16,568 bases of DNA from the NCBI GenBank assembly GCA_944358685.1, contig CALVRQ010000023.1:1-16568 (forward strand). The letters run 5' to 3'. The translations under genes were made by a program, and so were the position numbers. The notes beneath the pieces were generated by a model that was not told the DNA's origin, searched no databases, and saw nothing but the letters and a program-made list of their open reading frames with translations. The DNA is from an uncultured Bacilli bacterium. GTDB taxonomy: Bacteria > Bacillota_I > Bacilli_A > RF39 > UBA660. The stretch's first letter is position 1, and each line of letters begins with the position of its first letter. This document shows positions 1 to 7,990 of the stretch, one piece after another.

Positions 1-28
1 GGTACTAATTTCTTAATTAACACTAACG

Positions 29-57
29 ATTATATCACAAAATCGTAGTAATTACAA
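29..57 (-). promoter_or_regulatory. Predicted sigma-A promoter pointing out of the left edge
   Basis: On the minus strand a -35 element TTGTAA (52-57) and a perfect -10 TATAAT (29-34) are separated by 17 bases. It fires leftward, out of the window, so the gene it serves is not visible. It lies about 35 bases past the point where the truncated tRNA gene loses similarity to a tRNA, so it belongs to the unknown DNA on the left side of that junction. Confidence 0.5.
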
Positions 58-90
58 TGCTTTTGTCAACTGATAACTCTTGATAGACCA

Positions 91-134
<44 letters not shown>

Positions 135-152
135 AACTCAGACAACAAATTA

Positions 153-181
153 ATTATACTATACATTTACAAAAAATTCAA
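153..181 (-). promoter_or_regulatory. Promoter of the truncated tRNA-Arg gene
   Basis: On the minus strand, -35 TTGAAT (176-181) and -10 TATAAT (153-158) are 17 bases apart, and the tRNA 5' end at 134 lies about 19 bases past the -10. This is the arrangement expected for a tRNA gene with its own promoter. Confidence 0.7.
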
Positions 182-227
182 TAATTTTTGAAATTTTATT
201 TAAAAATAGTAAAAAAACTCACCAAAA

Positions 228-236
228 TGTTATAAT
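228..236 (+). promoter_or_regulatory. Extended -10 promoter for the TMEM43-like gene
   Basis: TGTTATAAT at 228-236 is an extended -10 element (TGnTATAAT). No good -35 is seen 17 bases upstream (AGTAAA at 208-213). It is 27 bases before the chosen start codon, giving a short leader with AGGGG at 251-255. Confidence 0.6.
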
Positions 237-262
237 AATTATAGAAAATAAGGGGAATGTAT

Positions 263-1984
263 ATGGATAATAATCAAAAAAATATAAAACCAGGTATTGT
301 TGGTAGAGTTATCGTTGGGTTACTATTACTTTTTAGTGGTATTTTATTATTATGGATAAATGAACAAAATGCTTTTAAAACTAGCGAAGCTATAAGTGAA
401 GCAAAAAGTAAATATATCGACGTTAATAGTTCTAAACTTGATAATAACAACAACGATAAATTAATCGCTACTAAAGGTGAATTAAAAATTCCATTAGTAG
501 GTGTCACTGATTCAGATTTTAATGTTCAAACTCAAAGCGCTAAACTAGTTCGCAAAGTCGAAATGTATCAGTGGACAGAATCTTGCGATGATGAAAACGG
601 TAAAGAAAAGTGTAGATATGAAAAAACATGGAATGATGAATTAATAAATTCAAATAATTTCAGCAATAAAGCCTATCAAAATCCATCCGAAATGCCATAT
701 AGTAATGAAACATTTTTAGCTCAAGATGTAACTGTTGGTGCTTATAATCTAGATGACACTTTATTAAATAAGTTAGAAGCTAATAAAAAATTAACAGTTT
801 ATAATAATGAAATCACCATGAATCTTGGCTTAAGATCTAATGACGATTATTATACAAATGTTCAAAACAATTCGCCACAAATAGGGGATATTAGAATCAG
901 TTACACTTATAGTGACGCCACAAATGTCAGCATTCTAGCTGTTCAAAATAATGACACTTTAAAACCATTTGTATCTTCTAATGGTCATAAAGTATATGAA
1001 ATAAAATCAGGCAATTTAACTGGCGCAGAAATTCTTCAAAGCTTAACTAACCAAAATAATACTCAAAAATGGTTGATTAGACTTACGGGAACTATATTTA
1101 TAATTATAAGTTTCATATTAATAATATCACCACTTCAATTTCTAGCTAATTTTATTCCTATATTTGGTACTATCTTTGGTTGGATAACTAGCTTAGCTAG
1201 TGTTGTTATAGGACTAGCTATAAGTTTAATAATTATTGCTTTATCTTGGCTTTTCTATAGACCATTATTTTCTATAATATTATTAATTATTGGAATAGGT
1301 ATTATTCTGTTAATAAAAAAATTTAAGAGTCAAAAAAATTCATCCAAGAAAATAAATTCAAAGGATATTATGCCAAATAAACCTATAAAAATGTATAATT
1401 TGGATAATAGCAGTCAAACTATAACCCTAAATCAAACTAACTCAAACATTGAAAATACCCTAAATGAAGAAATAGAAACTCTTGATTTAGATAATCAAAA
1501 CCCAGTTCAAAATCAAGTACCAAATTATTTGAATTTTCAAACTCAAAACATGAATAGTCAAACCAATTATCAAACTATAGATTCACATTTGGATAATAGC
1601 AGTCAAACTATAACCCTAAATCAAACTAACTCAAACATTGAAAATACCCTAAATGAAGAAATAGAAACTCTTGATTTAGATAATCAAGACCCAGTTCAAA
1701 ATCCGGTACCAAATTATTTGAATTTTCAAAGCCAAAACATAAATAGTCAAATGAATTATCAAAATATAGATACTCACTTGAATAATTACACTCAAACATT
1801 ATCATCAAATACAAATAATTCGGTAGATGATAGTGCACACACTAGCGAGGATATTGAAGTCCTTGATTTAGATGATCAAGTTCAAGATACAACCTCAAAT
1901 TATAATCAAAACATCAATACTAAGATAAATTATCCAAATTCAAATAGTAATATAAATGCCGATGAAGCAACCAAATTAGAGTAA
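263..1984 (+). CDS. TMEM43-family membrane protein with repeat-bearing cytoplasmic tail
   Basis: A 573-residue protein resembling the TMEM43 (LUMA) family. It has an N-terminal membrane helix (about residues 15-31), a large soluble domain with the family-typical stretch LVRKVEMYQW (96-105), then several hydrophobic segments (about 271-291, 300-330 and 335-353) ending in a Lys-rich boundary. TMEM43 proteins have this one-plus-three helix layout; the bacterial function is unknown. The soluble domain carries a close Cys pair (C108 and C117). After residue ~355 a long Asn/Gln-rich tail of about 215 residues follows that is foreign to the family; it has two near-identical 63-residue repeats and a decayed third copy, each with an acidic E(E/D)IE(T/V)LDLD(N/D)Q motif. 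ATG at 263 is preferred over ATG 257 because AGGGG (251-255) is 7 bases from 263 but only 1 from 257. It is a single-gene unit between its own promoter and terminator. Confidence 0.8.
   Translation: MDNNQKNIKPGIVGRVIVGLLLLFSGILLLWINEQNAFKTSEAISEAKSKYIDVNSSKLDNNNNDKLIATKGELKIPLVGVTDSDFNVQTQSAKLVRKVEMYQWTESCDDENGKEKCRYEKTWNDELINSNNFSNKAYQNPSEMPYSNETFLAQDVTVGAYNLDDTLLNKLEANKKLTVYNNEITMNLGLRSNDDYYTNVQNNSPQIGDIRISYTYSDATNVSILAVQNNDTLKPFVSSNGHKVYEIKSGNLTGAEILQSLTNQNNTQKWLIRLTGTIFIIISFILIISPLQFLANFIPIFGTIFGWITSLASVVIGLAISLIIIALSWLFYRPLFSIILLIIGIGIILLIKKFKSQKNSSKKINSKDIMPNKPIKMYNLDNSSQTITLNQTNSNIENTLNEEIETLDLDNQNPVQNQVPNYLNFQTQNMNSQTNYQTIDSHLDNSSQTITLNQTNSNIENTLNEEIETLDLDNQDPVQNPVPNYLNFQSQNINSQMNYQNIDTHLNNYTQTLSSNTNNSVDDSAHTSEDIEVLDLDDQVQDTTSNYNQNINTKINYPNSNSNINADEATKLE
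1402..1779 (+). repeat. Two tandem in-frame 189-bp repeats inside the TMEM43-like gene
   Basis: Copy 1 starts at 1402 and copy 2 at 1591, a period of 189 bases (63 codons). The first 97 bases of the two copies are identical, including at third codon positions, and the rest differ by scattered substitutions, so the duplication is recent or kept uniform by recombination. A third, strongly diverged copy follows from about 1780 (recognisable by the motif EDIEVLDLDDQ). Confidence 0.95.
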
Positions 1985-2015
1985 TAAAAGCAAAATTATT
2001 ACTCTTTTATTATTC
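1978..2015 (+). terminator. Intrinsic terminator of the TMEM43-like gene
   Basis: Perfect 10-bp stem AGAGTAATAA (1978-1987) with TTATTACTCT (1996-2005), an 8-base loop, then TTTTATTATT on the 3' side. The stop codon TAA (1982-1984) lies inside the 5' arm. Confidence 0.8.
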
Positions 2016-2030
2016 CTTGATATTTTGTTC

Positions 2031-2059
2031 ATTACAATTTATCTAAAAAATGTTATAAT
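2031..2059 (+). promoter_or_regulatory. Promoter for the unknown gene-eno operon
   Basis: Extended -10 TGTTATAAT at 2051-2059 (TATAAT 2054-2059) with a weak -35 ATTACA at 2031-2036, spacer 17. The leader to the ATG at 2075 is very short and carries GGTGA at 2066-2070. Confidence 0.65.
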
Positions 2060-2074
2060 TAATATGGTGATTAT

Positions 2075-2767
2075 ATGCAAAAAGAAAAAATTACTCTTTT
2101 AGAAACATTACTCGAAGATTATAGAGAAAATTTAATAGAGGAATTAAACATTCACGATAACCCAAGCGATAAAGAACTACACAATATTTTAGTTTTTATC
2201 GTTAAACAGTACGAACGAGAATTTGAAAACGATTTTTCGGATATTTTTATCTATAATTATTATAAAAATATTTTAAATAATTATAATAATACAATGAATA
2301 AGATTTTAAACTTTGTTAAAACTAAAAAAACATTCGAAAATGATGGCAAAGATGAAGCCATACAAGCTGAAAGAAGAGATTGTGAAGACGTTCTATATTT
2401 ATATAAACTAAAAATATCTAATCGTCCAAACGTTTTAATTAGTCAAATTACTGGTCACGAAATTCCTGTAAATCAGTCAGTAATTAATATTATTACAAAT
2501 AACGATATATTTGTTATACCTCCAAAAGGCAAACCAGAACTTAGAGGACCACATAATAATTACACCATCGAATATAGTATAGATTACTGGGAAAACTTCA
2601 AAAAACAAATAACAAAATATACTCAAGACTTTGAAAAAAATCACTCCCAAGACTTTCTAGAAGACCTCGCAGATTATCGTTTCTGGCTAAATCAATATAA
2701 TATTTTTAATATCTATATAAATAATGAAGAAGAAAAGAAAGAAGGAGAAAAACATGTCAAAAATTAA
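2075..2767 (+). CDS. Hypothetical cytoplasmic protein, coupled to enolase
   Basis: A 230-residue protein that I do not recognise. It has no signal peptide or membrane segment. The first ~100 residues are charged and mostly helical in character (many Glu, Lys, Asn), a middle part (about 113-160) looks like a small alpha/beta region with hydrophobic strands ([15 protein letters not shown]), and the last ~25 residues are Lys/Glu-rich. The start ATG has GGTGA four bases upstream; no earlier in-frame start is close. The 3' end overlaps the eno start by 14 bases, and the eno Shine-Dalgarno lies inside this gene, so the two are co-transcribed and probably translationally coupled. That suggests matched expression with enolase but does not reveal the function. 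Base composition resembles the neighbours. Confidence 0.75.
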   Translation: MQKEKITLLETLLEDYRENLIEELNIHDNPSDKELHNILVFIVKQYEREFENDFSDIFIYNYYKNILNNYNNTMNKILNFVKTKKTFENDGKDEAIQAERRDCEDVLYLYKLKISNRPNVLISQITGHEIPVNQSVINIITNNDIFVIPPKGKPELRGPHNNYTIEYSIDYWENFKKQITKYTQDFEKNHSQDFLEDLADYRFWLNQYNIFNIYINNEEEKKEGEKHVKN

Positions 2768-3995
2768 AGATATAGTTGCTAGAGAAATTTTAGATTCAAG
2801 AGGAAATCCTACAGTCGAAGTTGATGTCATTTTAGATAATGGCATCTTAGGTAGAGCTGCTGTTCCATCAGGAGCTTCTACTGGAACAAGAGAAGCCCTT
2901 GAACTTAGAGATAACGATTCGAAAAGATATATGGGTAAAGGTGTATTAACTGCTGTAAATAATGTTAATAATATTTTAAAAAAATCATTAATTGGAATGA
3001 ATCCACATGACCAAAGAAAAATAGATGAAACCCTATTAAAACTAGACGGTACAGAAAACAAAGAAAAATATGGAGCCAATGCTATCTTAGGTATTTCACT
3101 TGCCAATTTAAAAGCCGCCGCCTTAGATGAAAATAAATTATTATTTGAATATGTTGGTAAAAAGTATTCAATGCCAAGAGCCATGATGAATATCTTAAAC
3201 GGTGGTGCCCATGCAGATAATGGATTAGACTTTCAAGAATTCATGATTGTTCCAGAAGCCGAAACATTCAGTAAAAGACTCCAAATTGGTAGCGAAGTTT
3301 TTCACCATCTAAAAAGTGTTTTAAATAAGGCTGGATATCATACAGGAGTAGGAGACGAAGGTGGCTTTGCCCCTGACTTAAATACAAATGAAGAAGCCTT
3401 AGATTTATTAATGAAAGCTGTTCAAGATGCAGGTTATACACCAGGTAAAGATGTAAACTTTGCCTTAGACGTCGCCGCTAGTGAATTTTACGAAAATGGT
3501 ATCTATAATCTAAAAGGAGCTAATTTAAAACTAACTACCGATGAATTAATTAATTATTATCAAACCTTATTAGATAAATATCCAATTATTTCTATCGAAG
3601 ACCCAGTAGATGAAAACGATTGGGAAGGCTTCCAAAAAATGACCAAAAAATACGGCGATAAAATTCAATTAGTAGGTGATGACCTTTTTGTCACTAATAA
3701 AAAATACCTTCAAAAAGGCATTGATATACACGCTGGTAACGCCATCTTAATCAAAATAAATCAAATAGGAACCATTACCGAAACCATAGACACTATAAAC
3801 CTAGCCAAACAAAATGGTTATAAAACAATCATCTCACACCGTAGCGGTGAAACCGAAGATACATCCATTGCCGATTTAGCTGTTGGTTTAAACCTAGGCC
3901 AAATCAAAACAGGATCACTATCTAGAACTGATAGAACATGTAAATATAATGAACTACTTAGAATCGAAGAAACACTAAAAAAGACGTCAAATTAA
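2754..3995 (+). CDS. eno: Enolase (phosphopyruvate hydratase)
   Basis: Converts 2-phosphoglycerate to phosphoenolpyruvate in glycolysis; cytoplasmic, Mg2+-dependent; in many bacteria also an RNA-degradation partner. The protein is 413 residues, slightly short of the usual ~430. Visible family landmarks: [10 protein letters not shown] (11-20), the mobile loop SGAST (39-43), GAHADN with H153, QEF with E162, [10 protein letters not shown] with the catalytic acid E202, metal ligands D239, E282 and D309, catalytic base K334 (LIKINQ), [10 protein letters not shown] (361-370) and K385 in the [13 protein letters not shown] signature. ATG 2754 is chosen because AAGGAG (2742-2747) lies 6 bases upstream and the product then begins [13 protein letters not shown] like other enolases; the longer reading frame from 2724 adds only a Lys-rich artefact. 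It overlaps the upstream gene by 14 bases and converges on rnj. Confidence 0.98.
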   Translation: MSKIKDIVAREILDSRGNPTVEVDVILDNGILGRAAVPSGASTGTREALELRDNDSKRYMGKGVLTAVNNVNNILKKSLIGMNPHDQRKIDETLLKLDGTENKEKYGANAILGISLANLKAAALDENKLLFEYVGKKYSMPRAMMNILNGGAHADNGLDFQEFMIVPEAETFSKRLQIGSEVFHHLKSVLNKAGYHTGVGDEGGFAPDLNTNEEALDLLMKAVQDAGYTPGKDVNFALDVAASEFYENGIYNLKGANLKLTTDELINYYQTLLDKYPIISIEDPVDENDWEGFQKMTKKYGDKIQLVGDDLFVTNKKYLQKGIDIHAGNAILIKINQIGTITETIDTINLAKQNGYKTIISHRSGETEDTSIADLAVGLNLGQIKTGSLSRTDRTCKYNELLRIEETLKKTSN

Positions 3996-4012
3996 ATTTT
4001 TACGTCTTTTTT
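3977..4012. terminator. Bidirectional terminator shared by eno and rnj
   Basis: 11-bp perfect stem AAAAAAGACGT (3977-3987) with ACGTCTTTTTT (4002-4012) around a 14-base loop. The A-run on one side and T-run on the other allow it to work on both strands. The stop codons of the two convergent genes (3993-3995 plus, 3992-3994 minus) sit in the loop. Confidence 0.85.
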
Positions 4013-5671
4013 AATATTCATAATAACCGGTAAAATAATTGGTTTTCTTCCAGTATGTAAATTAATATAACTACTTAAACTATTAGTAACTTCTGTTTTT
4101 ATATCCGCATAATTTACGCCAGTTTTAATTTTATTAACAATTGCATCTTTCGCAATAAGTTCTAATTTCTTAAGTAAATCTAAATTATCATTAACTAAAA
4201 CAAAACCTCTTGTAATAATATTTGGATTTGTAAGTAATTTACCATTTTGAACATCAATATTCGCAATAACAACCACAATTCCATCATTAGCCATTATTTT
4301 ACGGTCCTTCATTACCGCATTACTAACATCACCAATACGGTTACCATCTACATAAGTGTCTCCAGCTGGAATATGACCAACCTTCTTAACTATACCTTTT
4401 TTCATAGAAAGAACATCCCCATTAGTTAAAACAAAAGTATTTTCTTTTGGAACATCACATTCTATTGCAATATCCGCATGTTTCTTAAGCATTCTGTATT
4501 CTCCATGAAAAGGCATAAAATATTTTGGCTTTGCAAGTCTAAGCATCCATTTTAATTCTTCTTCATTCGCATGACCAGAAGCATGAATATCACTTAAAGA
4601 TGTATTAGTATAAACTGTTATCCCTTTTAAATATAATTTATTAATTGTCCTTGAAATACTAAGTGCATTACCAGGAATTGCTGATGATGAAAATACAACC
4701 ACATCATCACTACGTAATTTAATATGCCTAAACGTTCCATTAGCCAGCCTACTCAAAGCAGCTAATGGTTCACCTTGCGTACCTGTACATAGTAAGCATA
4801 CCTTGTTAGAAGGAAGTTTCGTAGCCTCATCTGGTGTTATAAATATTTCCTTATGTTTAATATATCCGCCTTCAATAGAAATCTCAATATTATTTTCCAT
4901 ACTTCTACCAAATACTGCAATCTTTCGTCCATGTCTTTTGCAAGTATCGACAATATGTTTTAAACGATATATGTTTGAAGCAAATGTTGCAATAATAATA
5001 CGACTATTATGTCTATTAAATAACTCCTCTAAAGCATCATCAACCTTAGATTCACTATTACTCACACCAGGATTCATCGCATTCGTACTATCACTTAAAA
5101 GTAAAGTAACACCTTCAGAACCTAACTTCGCAATCTTTTGAACATCGGCCATTGGCCCAATAGGCGTTAAATCAAATTTAAAATCTCCCGTCGTCATAAC
5201 TACACCATCAGGTGTATGGATAACTATACCATGTGAATCTGGAATAGAGTGGGTTGTCCTATAAAATTCTACCCACATATCTTTAAATCTGTAAACACTA
5301 TTTTCATTATAAACAAATAAATTATTATATTTAATTTTTCGATCTTCAAGTTTCTTTCTAATCAAAGCTGCTGCTTGATTAGCCGCATAAATAGCAGGAA
5401 TATTAACCTCAGAAAGTAAAAATGGAATGCCTCCAATATGATCTTCATGACCATGAGTAATAAAAAGCCCCTTTATTTTACTTTCATTTTGTTTCAAAAA
5501 AGTCACATCTGGAATAACATAATCAATTCCCATAAGCTCACTGCCAGGGAATGTAACACCCGCATCAGTAATAATAATTTCATCATTATGCATTATACAA
5601 TACATATTTTTTCCGACTTCACCAAGTCCGCCTAAAGCGAAAATGTAAGTCTCGTCTTTGTTAAACTTCAT
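3992..5671 (-). CDS. rnj: Ribonuclease J
   Basis: A 559-residue metallo-beta-lactamase/beta-CASP ribonuclease, full length for RNase J1/J2 (~555). These enzymes have 5'-to-3' exonuclease and endonuclease activity and are central to mRNA turnover and rRNA maturation in Firmicutes. The start [12 protein letters not shown] (11-22) is typical; the zinc-binding motif HGHEDH is at 73-78, H141 lies in [11 protein letters not shown]163 in TTGDFKFD, and the beta-CASP region shows [28 protein letters not shown] and FSSSAIPGN; the later histidine motifs HASGHA and FMPFHGEYR are present. Catalytic residues appear intact, which fits an active J1-type enzyme. A GGAG site precedes the ATG. The gene is monocistronic, with its promoter at 5711-5739 and the shared terminator with eno. 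It cannot be told from this window whether a second paralog exists. Confidence 0.97.
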   Translation of the reverse strand: MKFNKDETYIFALGGLGEVGKNMYCIMHNDEIIITDAGVTFPGSELMGIDYVIPDVTFLKQNESKIKGLFITHGHEDHIGGIPFLLSEVNIPAIYAANQAAALIRKKLEDRKIKYNNLFVYNENSVYRFKDMWVEFYRTTHSIPDSHGIVIHTPDGVVMTTGDFKFDLTPIGPMADVQKIAKLGSEGVTLLLSDSTNAMNPGVSNSESKVDDALEELFNRHNSRIIIATFASNIYRLKHIVDTCKRHGRKIAVFGRSMENNIEISIEGGYIKHKEIFITPDEATKLPSNKVCLLCTGTQGEPLAALSRLANGTFRHIKLRSDDVVVFSSSAIPGNALSISRTINKLYLKGITVYTNTSLSDIHASGHANEEELKWMLRLAKPKYFMPFHGEYRMLKKHADIAIECDVPKENTFVLTNGDVLSMKKGIVKKVGHIPAGDTYVDGNRIGDVSNAVMKDRKIMANDGIVVVIANIDVQNGKLLTNPNIITRGFVLVNDNLDLLKKLELIAKDAIVNKIKTGVNYADIKTEVTNSLSSYINLHTGRKPIILPVIMNIKKDVKI

Positions 5672-5710
5672 TAATAACTCCTTTCTTTAAAAGTTAAAAC
5701 TGACTATAAC

Positions 5711-5739
5711 ATTATATCTTTTTTTTTTCACTTTGACAA
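5711..5739 (-). promoter_or_regulatory. Promoter of rnj
   Basis: On the minus strand, -35 TTGTCA (5734-5739), a 17-base A-rich spacer and -10 TATAAT (5711-5716). The insertion sequence begins 18 bases upstream of the -35 (5758), so the core promoter is left intact. Confidence 0.75.
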
Positions 5740-5757
5740 GTTAAGATATAATGCATT

Positions 5758-5777
5758 CAGGATAAACGCATGAGAAA
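5758..5777 (+). repeat. Left terminal inverted repeat of the ISAs1-family element
   Basis: CAGGATAAACGCATGAGAAA, exactly complementary to 7101-7120. Similarity stops at both ends (5757 and 5778 do not match), so 20 bp is the full perfect length. Confidence 0.95.
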
Positions 5778-5830
5778 TTGTGCGTTTGTTGTGTTATTAT
5801 ATATACAAAGAGTAAAAAGGCGGTACAAGA

Positions 5831-7081
5831 ATGGCAAAAAAATTAGAGGAAATAAAAAATATGGTAAAAGAATTAGACATAAATTATGAAGAAGTTGATT
5901 TAAGTGTATTAAATAATTTTGTAACAATTACAATAAAAATAGATGATTCAAGAGAACAATATAAAATAAAACATAAGATGAGCGATATAGTTGTTATTGC
6001 ACTGCCAGGAATACTCGCAAACGCTAATACTTGGATTGAAATACATTGCTTTGCCAAATCGCATGAATCATGGCTAAAAACTTTTTAAGAATTACCATCT
6101 GGAATCCCATCTCATGATACAATTCAAAGAGTTATTGCCATTATCAACCCATCTACCTTATATACAAGCACTGTTAAATATTTGATAAACTTGATTGATA
6201 ATCTGGCAATAGCTAAAAAAGAAAAAGATATAAAAAGTATAGAGGGGAAAACAATAAATGGCAGTTCTAGAAGCGAACTAACAACAAATAAAGTCTTACC
6301 AACCAATATAATGGGTATTTATTCGCACGATTATGGAATGTCTATAATTCAAGACTTTATCGAAGAAAAATCAAATGAAATTCCCATGGGACCAGAATTA
6401 ATAAAACAATTAAACTTAAGCGATTCTATTATAACAGCCGATGCATTAAATACTCAAAAAGAAACCGTAAAAGCTATTGTCAAAGCAAAAGGAGAATATG
6501 TCTTAGCGTTAAAAGCAAATCAAGGCACCATGTATCACGAAGTAAACGAGTATTTTCATGACGAAAAAATTTTAAAAGAGTTAGAATATTATTCGGAAAC
6601 AGAAAAATCCCATAGTAAATTTATCAAGCGAGAATATTATATTAGTAATGATATAAATTGAATAACAAATTTTAAAGATTGGAAAAACATGAGATCTATA
6701 GGTTATAAAAAGAAAGTAATAGAATCCATAAATAGTGATAAAGAGATAATTGAAGAAAGATTTTTTATTATAAGTTTTGAACATGATATTAAGGTATTTG
6801 CTGACGCAGTAAGAAAACATTGGGGAATTGAAAATAATTTACATACTCCTCTAGATATAGTCTTTAGGGAAGATGACAATACTACATTGGAAATGAATGG
6901 GGCTAAAAATCTAAGTATTTTAAGGAGAATCGCTTTAAATATAATTAAGCTAGTACAATGTTTTTATAATATTAGTTTAAAATTAATTAGATATAAAATA
7001 TCTATGAACACTGAAGAAGAATTAGAAAAGATATTTAAAACTATTAATACAGACAAAATAAAGTCTATGCTTGAAGATTAA
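5831..7081 (+). pseudogene. ISAs1-family transposase, two in-frame stops
   Basis: One continuous frame of 416 codons would give a full-length ISAs1 DDE transposase, but codon 86 is TAA (6086-6088) and codon 277 is TGA (6659-6661). Family alignment explains both as single-base nonsense changes: the segment reads F-stop-E then LPSGIPSHDT, where relatives have FLELPNGIPSHDT (TTA to TAA), and the second stop replaces a Trp (TGG to TGA). No frameshift is present. In addition the first catalytic Asp of IDGKT is Glu here (SIEGKT, codon 138, GAG). The second Asp (TADAL, codon 204) and the Glu (HWGIEN, codon 334) are kept, while the usual Trp of LHWxLD is Thr (LHTPLD). The N-terminal domain (ALPGILANANTW) and the C-terminal LSILRRIALNIIK are clear. 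A GGCGGT stretch precedes the ATG. The protein is expected to be non-functional. Confidence 0.93.
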
Positions 7082-7091
7082 ACATAGACTT
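7061..7091 (+). terminator. Hairpin at the transposase 3' end
   Basis: Perfect 9-bp stem AAGTCTATG (7061-7069) with CATAGACTT (7083-7091), loop of 13 bases containing the transposase stop codon (7079-7081). The following T-tract is poor, so it may be a weak terminator or an element that limits read-through. Confidence 0.45.
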
Positions 7092-7100
7092 ATCTAAAAT

Positions 7101-7120
7101 TTTCTCATGCGTTTATCCTG
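7101..7120 (-). repeat. Right terminal inverted repeat of the ISAs1-family element
   Basis: Perfect 20-base reverse complement of 5758-5777. It is followed directly by TAATGCATC, the presumed right copy of the target duplication. Confidence 0.95.
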
Positions 7121-7129
7121 TAATGCATC

Positions 7130-7380
7130 TTATTTTATAAGATTAATTTGCAATAATATCTTAAGCATTAATTTTGTTACTATTCACAGCCGTTTACCAT
7201 TTATTTATAATGTATTAAACTTGGAATTCGTCTAAAAATAGGCTATGAATACCTGTTTTGGCATATGTTTATAAAATTTAAAATTCAATAAAGCCTTTAA
7301 AATAAAAAAAACAATTGTTAAATTTAGCTATGAATAGTAACTTAATTTTTTCAAATCTATTAAAAAATGTCAGAAATTTA
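7130..7380. other. A/T-rich non-coding spacer with an imperfect inverted repeat
   Basis: No open frame or RNA gene was recognised. The clearest structure is an inverted repeat: GTTACTATTCACAGC (7176-7190) pairs with GCTATGAATAGTAAC (7327-7341) at 14 of 15 positions, spanning 166 bases. The word GCTATGAATA also occurs at 7242-7251. This could be the remnant of a small non-autonomous element or a regulatory structure upstream of the 7437 gene; the sequence does not decide. Confidence 0.4.
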
Positions 7381-7410
7381 TTGACAAGTAAGATATTATA
7401 GAATTATAAT
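7381..7410 (+). promoter_or_regulatory. Strong sigma-A promoter for the tandem paralog operon
   Basis: Consensus -35 TTGACA (7381-7386) and consensus -10 TATAAT (7405-7410) with an 18-base spacer. It is followed by a near-perfect Shine-Dalgarno AGGAGG (7425-7430) six bases before the ATG at 7437. It is the best-matching promoter in the window, which suggests high expression. Confidence 0.8.
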
Positions 7411-7436
7411 ATTGAAACCTTAAAAGGAGGGGAACA

Positions 7437-7934
7437 ATGAAGGAAAAAAATATACTTTCTGTAAGATTAGGAGATTTATTAAAAGAATTATCTGAATTAA
7501 CAAATGTAGATATTAATGAGTTTAATGTTAATTTAGAGTTTTTACCACATTATATATATGGGGCACATGAAAAAAGTGATGTATTACATAATGGTATTAA
7601 GGAGAAATTAGTTCTAAGTATAGTTTCTAATGATATCTTTTTCAATTATACAATGATTTGTGATTTGACTGAACTTCAAGCTGATGATAAAACCCTATAT
7701 GATCATGTAAAGGTGATACAAAAGCACACATTAGAAGAAAAGGAATTAAAATGGGACGAAACTTATATTATTTTACCAAAAGAGTCATTAAAGAATATAA
7801 TATGTAATTTCAATTTAAATGATTTCAAAAATTCTGATTTATATAGTGATGAAGTAATTAGAGCTATTATAATTAGTGCAAATAATCAAAACAAAAAAGA
7901 AAATCAAAAAGTTTTGAAAAAAGAAGCTAAGTAA
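7437..7934 (+). CDS. Unknown protein, first of two tandem paralogs
   Basis: A 165-residue protein of a family I do not recognise; no signal peptide and no membrane segment, so probably cytoplasmic. Start fixed by AGGAGG six bases upstream. An N-terminal amphipathic helix (LSVRLGDLLKELSELTN, 7-23) is followed by strand-like hydrophobic stretches (EKLVLSIVSNDIFFNYTMICDL, about 56-77, in two parts), a conserved-looking ADDKTLYDH (82-90), ELKWDETYIILP (103-114) and a Lys/Asn-rich tail from 150. The next gene is a diverged paralog with matching blocks in the same order. The pair sits between an insertion sequence and ftsY under one strong promoter. No catalytic motif is evident. A phage, plasmid or defence-related role is possible from context but is not shown by the sequence. 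Confidence 0.75.
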   Translation: MKEKNILSVRLGDLLKELSELTNVDINEFNVNLEFLPHYIYGAHEKSDVLHNGIKEKLVLSIVSNDIFFNYTMICDLTELQADDKTLYDHVKVIQKHTLEEKELKWDETYIILPKESLKNIICNFNLNDFKNSDLYSDEVIRAIIISANNQNKKENQKVLKKEAK

Positions 7935-7990
7935 ATCAAGGCTTTCATTTTTATGTGTGTCTTGAATATGTGAAAGGAATGATGTTTTAC

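Larger units (their letters stand above)
5758..7120 (+). mobile_element. ISAs1-family insertion sequence, complete but inactivated
   Basis: A 1363-bp element bounded by perfect 20-bp inverted repeats and holding a single transposase frame. Flanks show a probable 9-base target duplication, TAATGCATT (5749-5757) against TAATGCATC (7121-7129), with one mismatch; 8-10 base duplications are usual in this family. Ends begin CAGGATAAAC. It landed in the spacer between the rnj promoter and the accessory genes at 7437 onward. Intact ends, a near-intact target duplication and only point lesions in the transposase suggest that it arrived fairly recently; another intact copy in the genome could still move it in trans. 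Confidence 0.92.

Noticed and set aside
1402..1779. The direct repeats as a possible CRISPR array or replication iterons.
   Set aside because: The 189-base period is in frame, there are no spacers, and the repeats lie inside a coding sequence.
4803..5141. Open frames on the strand opposite rnj, ackA, folD, ftsY and eno.
   Set aside because: They lie wholly inside well-supported genes, have no ribosome sites or recognisable domains, and are expected by chance opposite conserved coding sequence.
5733..5752. Plus-strand TTGACA followed by TATAAT upstream of the insertion sequence.
   Set aside because: The spacing is only 8 bases, too short for a sigma-A promoter; the same bases form the minus-strand rnj -35 region. 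The resemblance to 7381-7396 (TTGACAAG then TAAGATAT) is limited to these ~17 bases.
6659..6661. In-frame TGA where the transposase family has Trp, as if TGA were read as Trp (code 4).
   Set aside because: Intact genes use TGG for Trp throughout, folD and the 143-residue membrane-protein gene end in TGA, and the same transposase also has a TAA stop. A nonsense mutation is the simpler reading.
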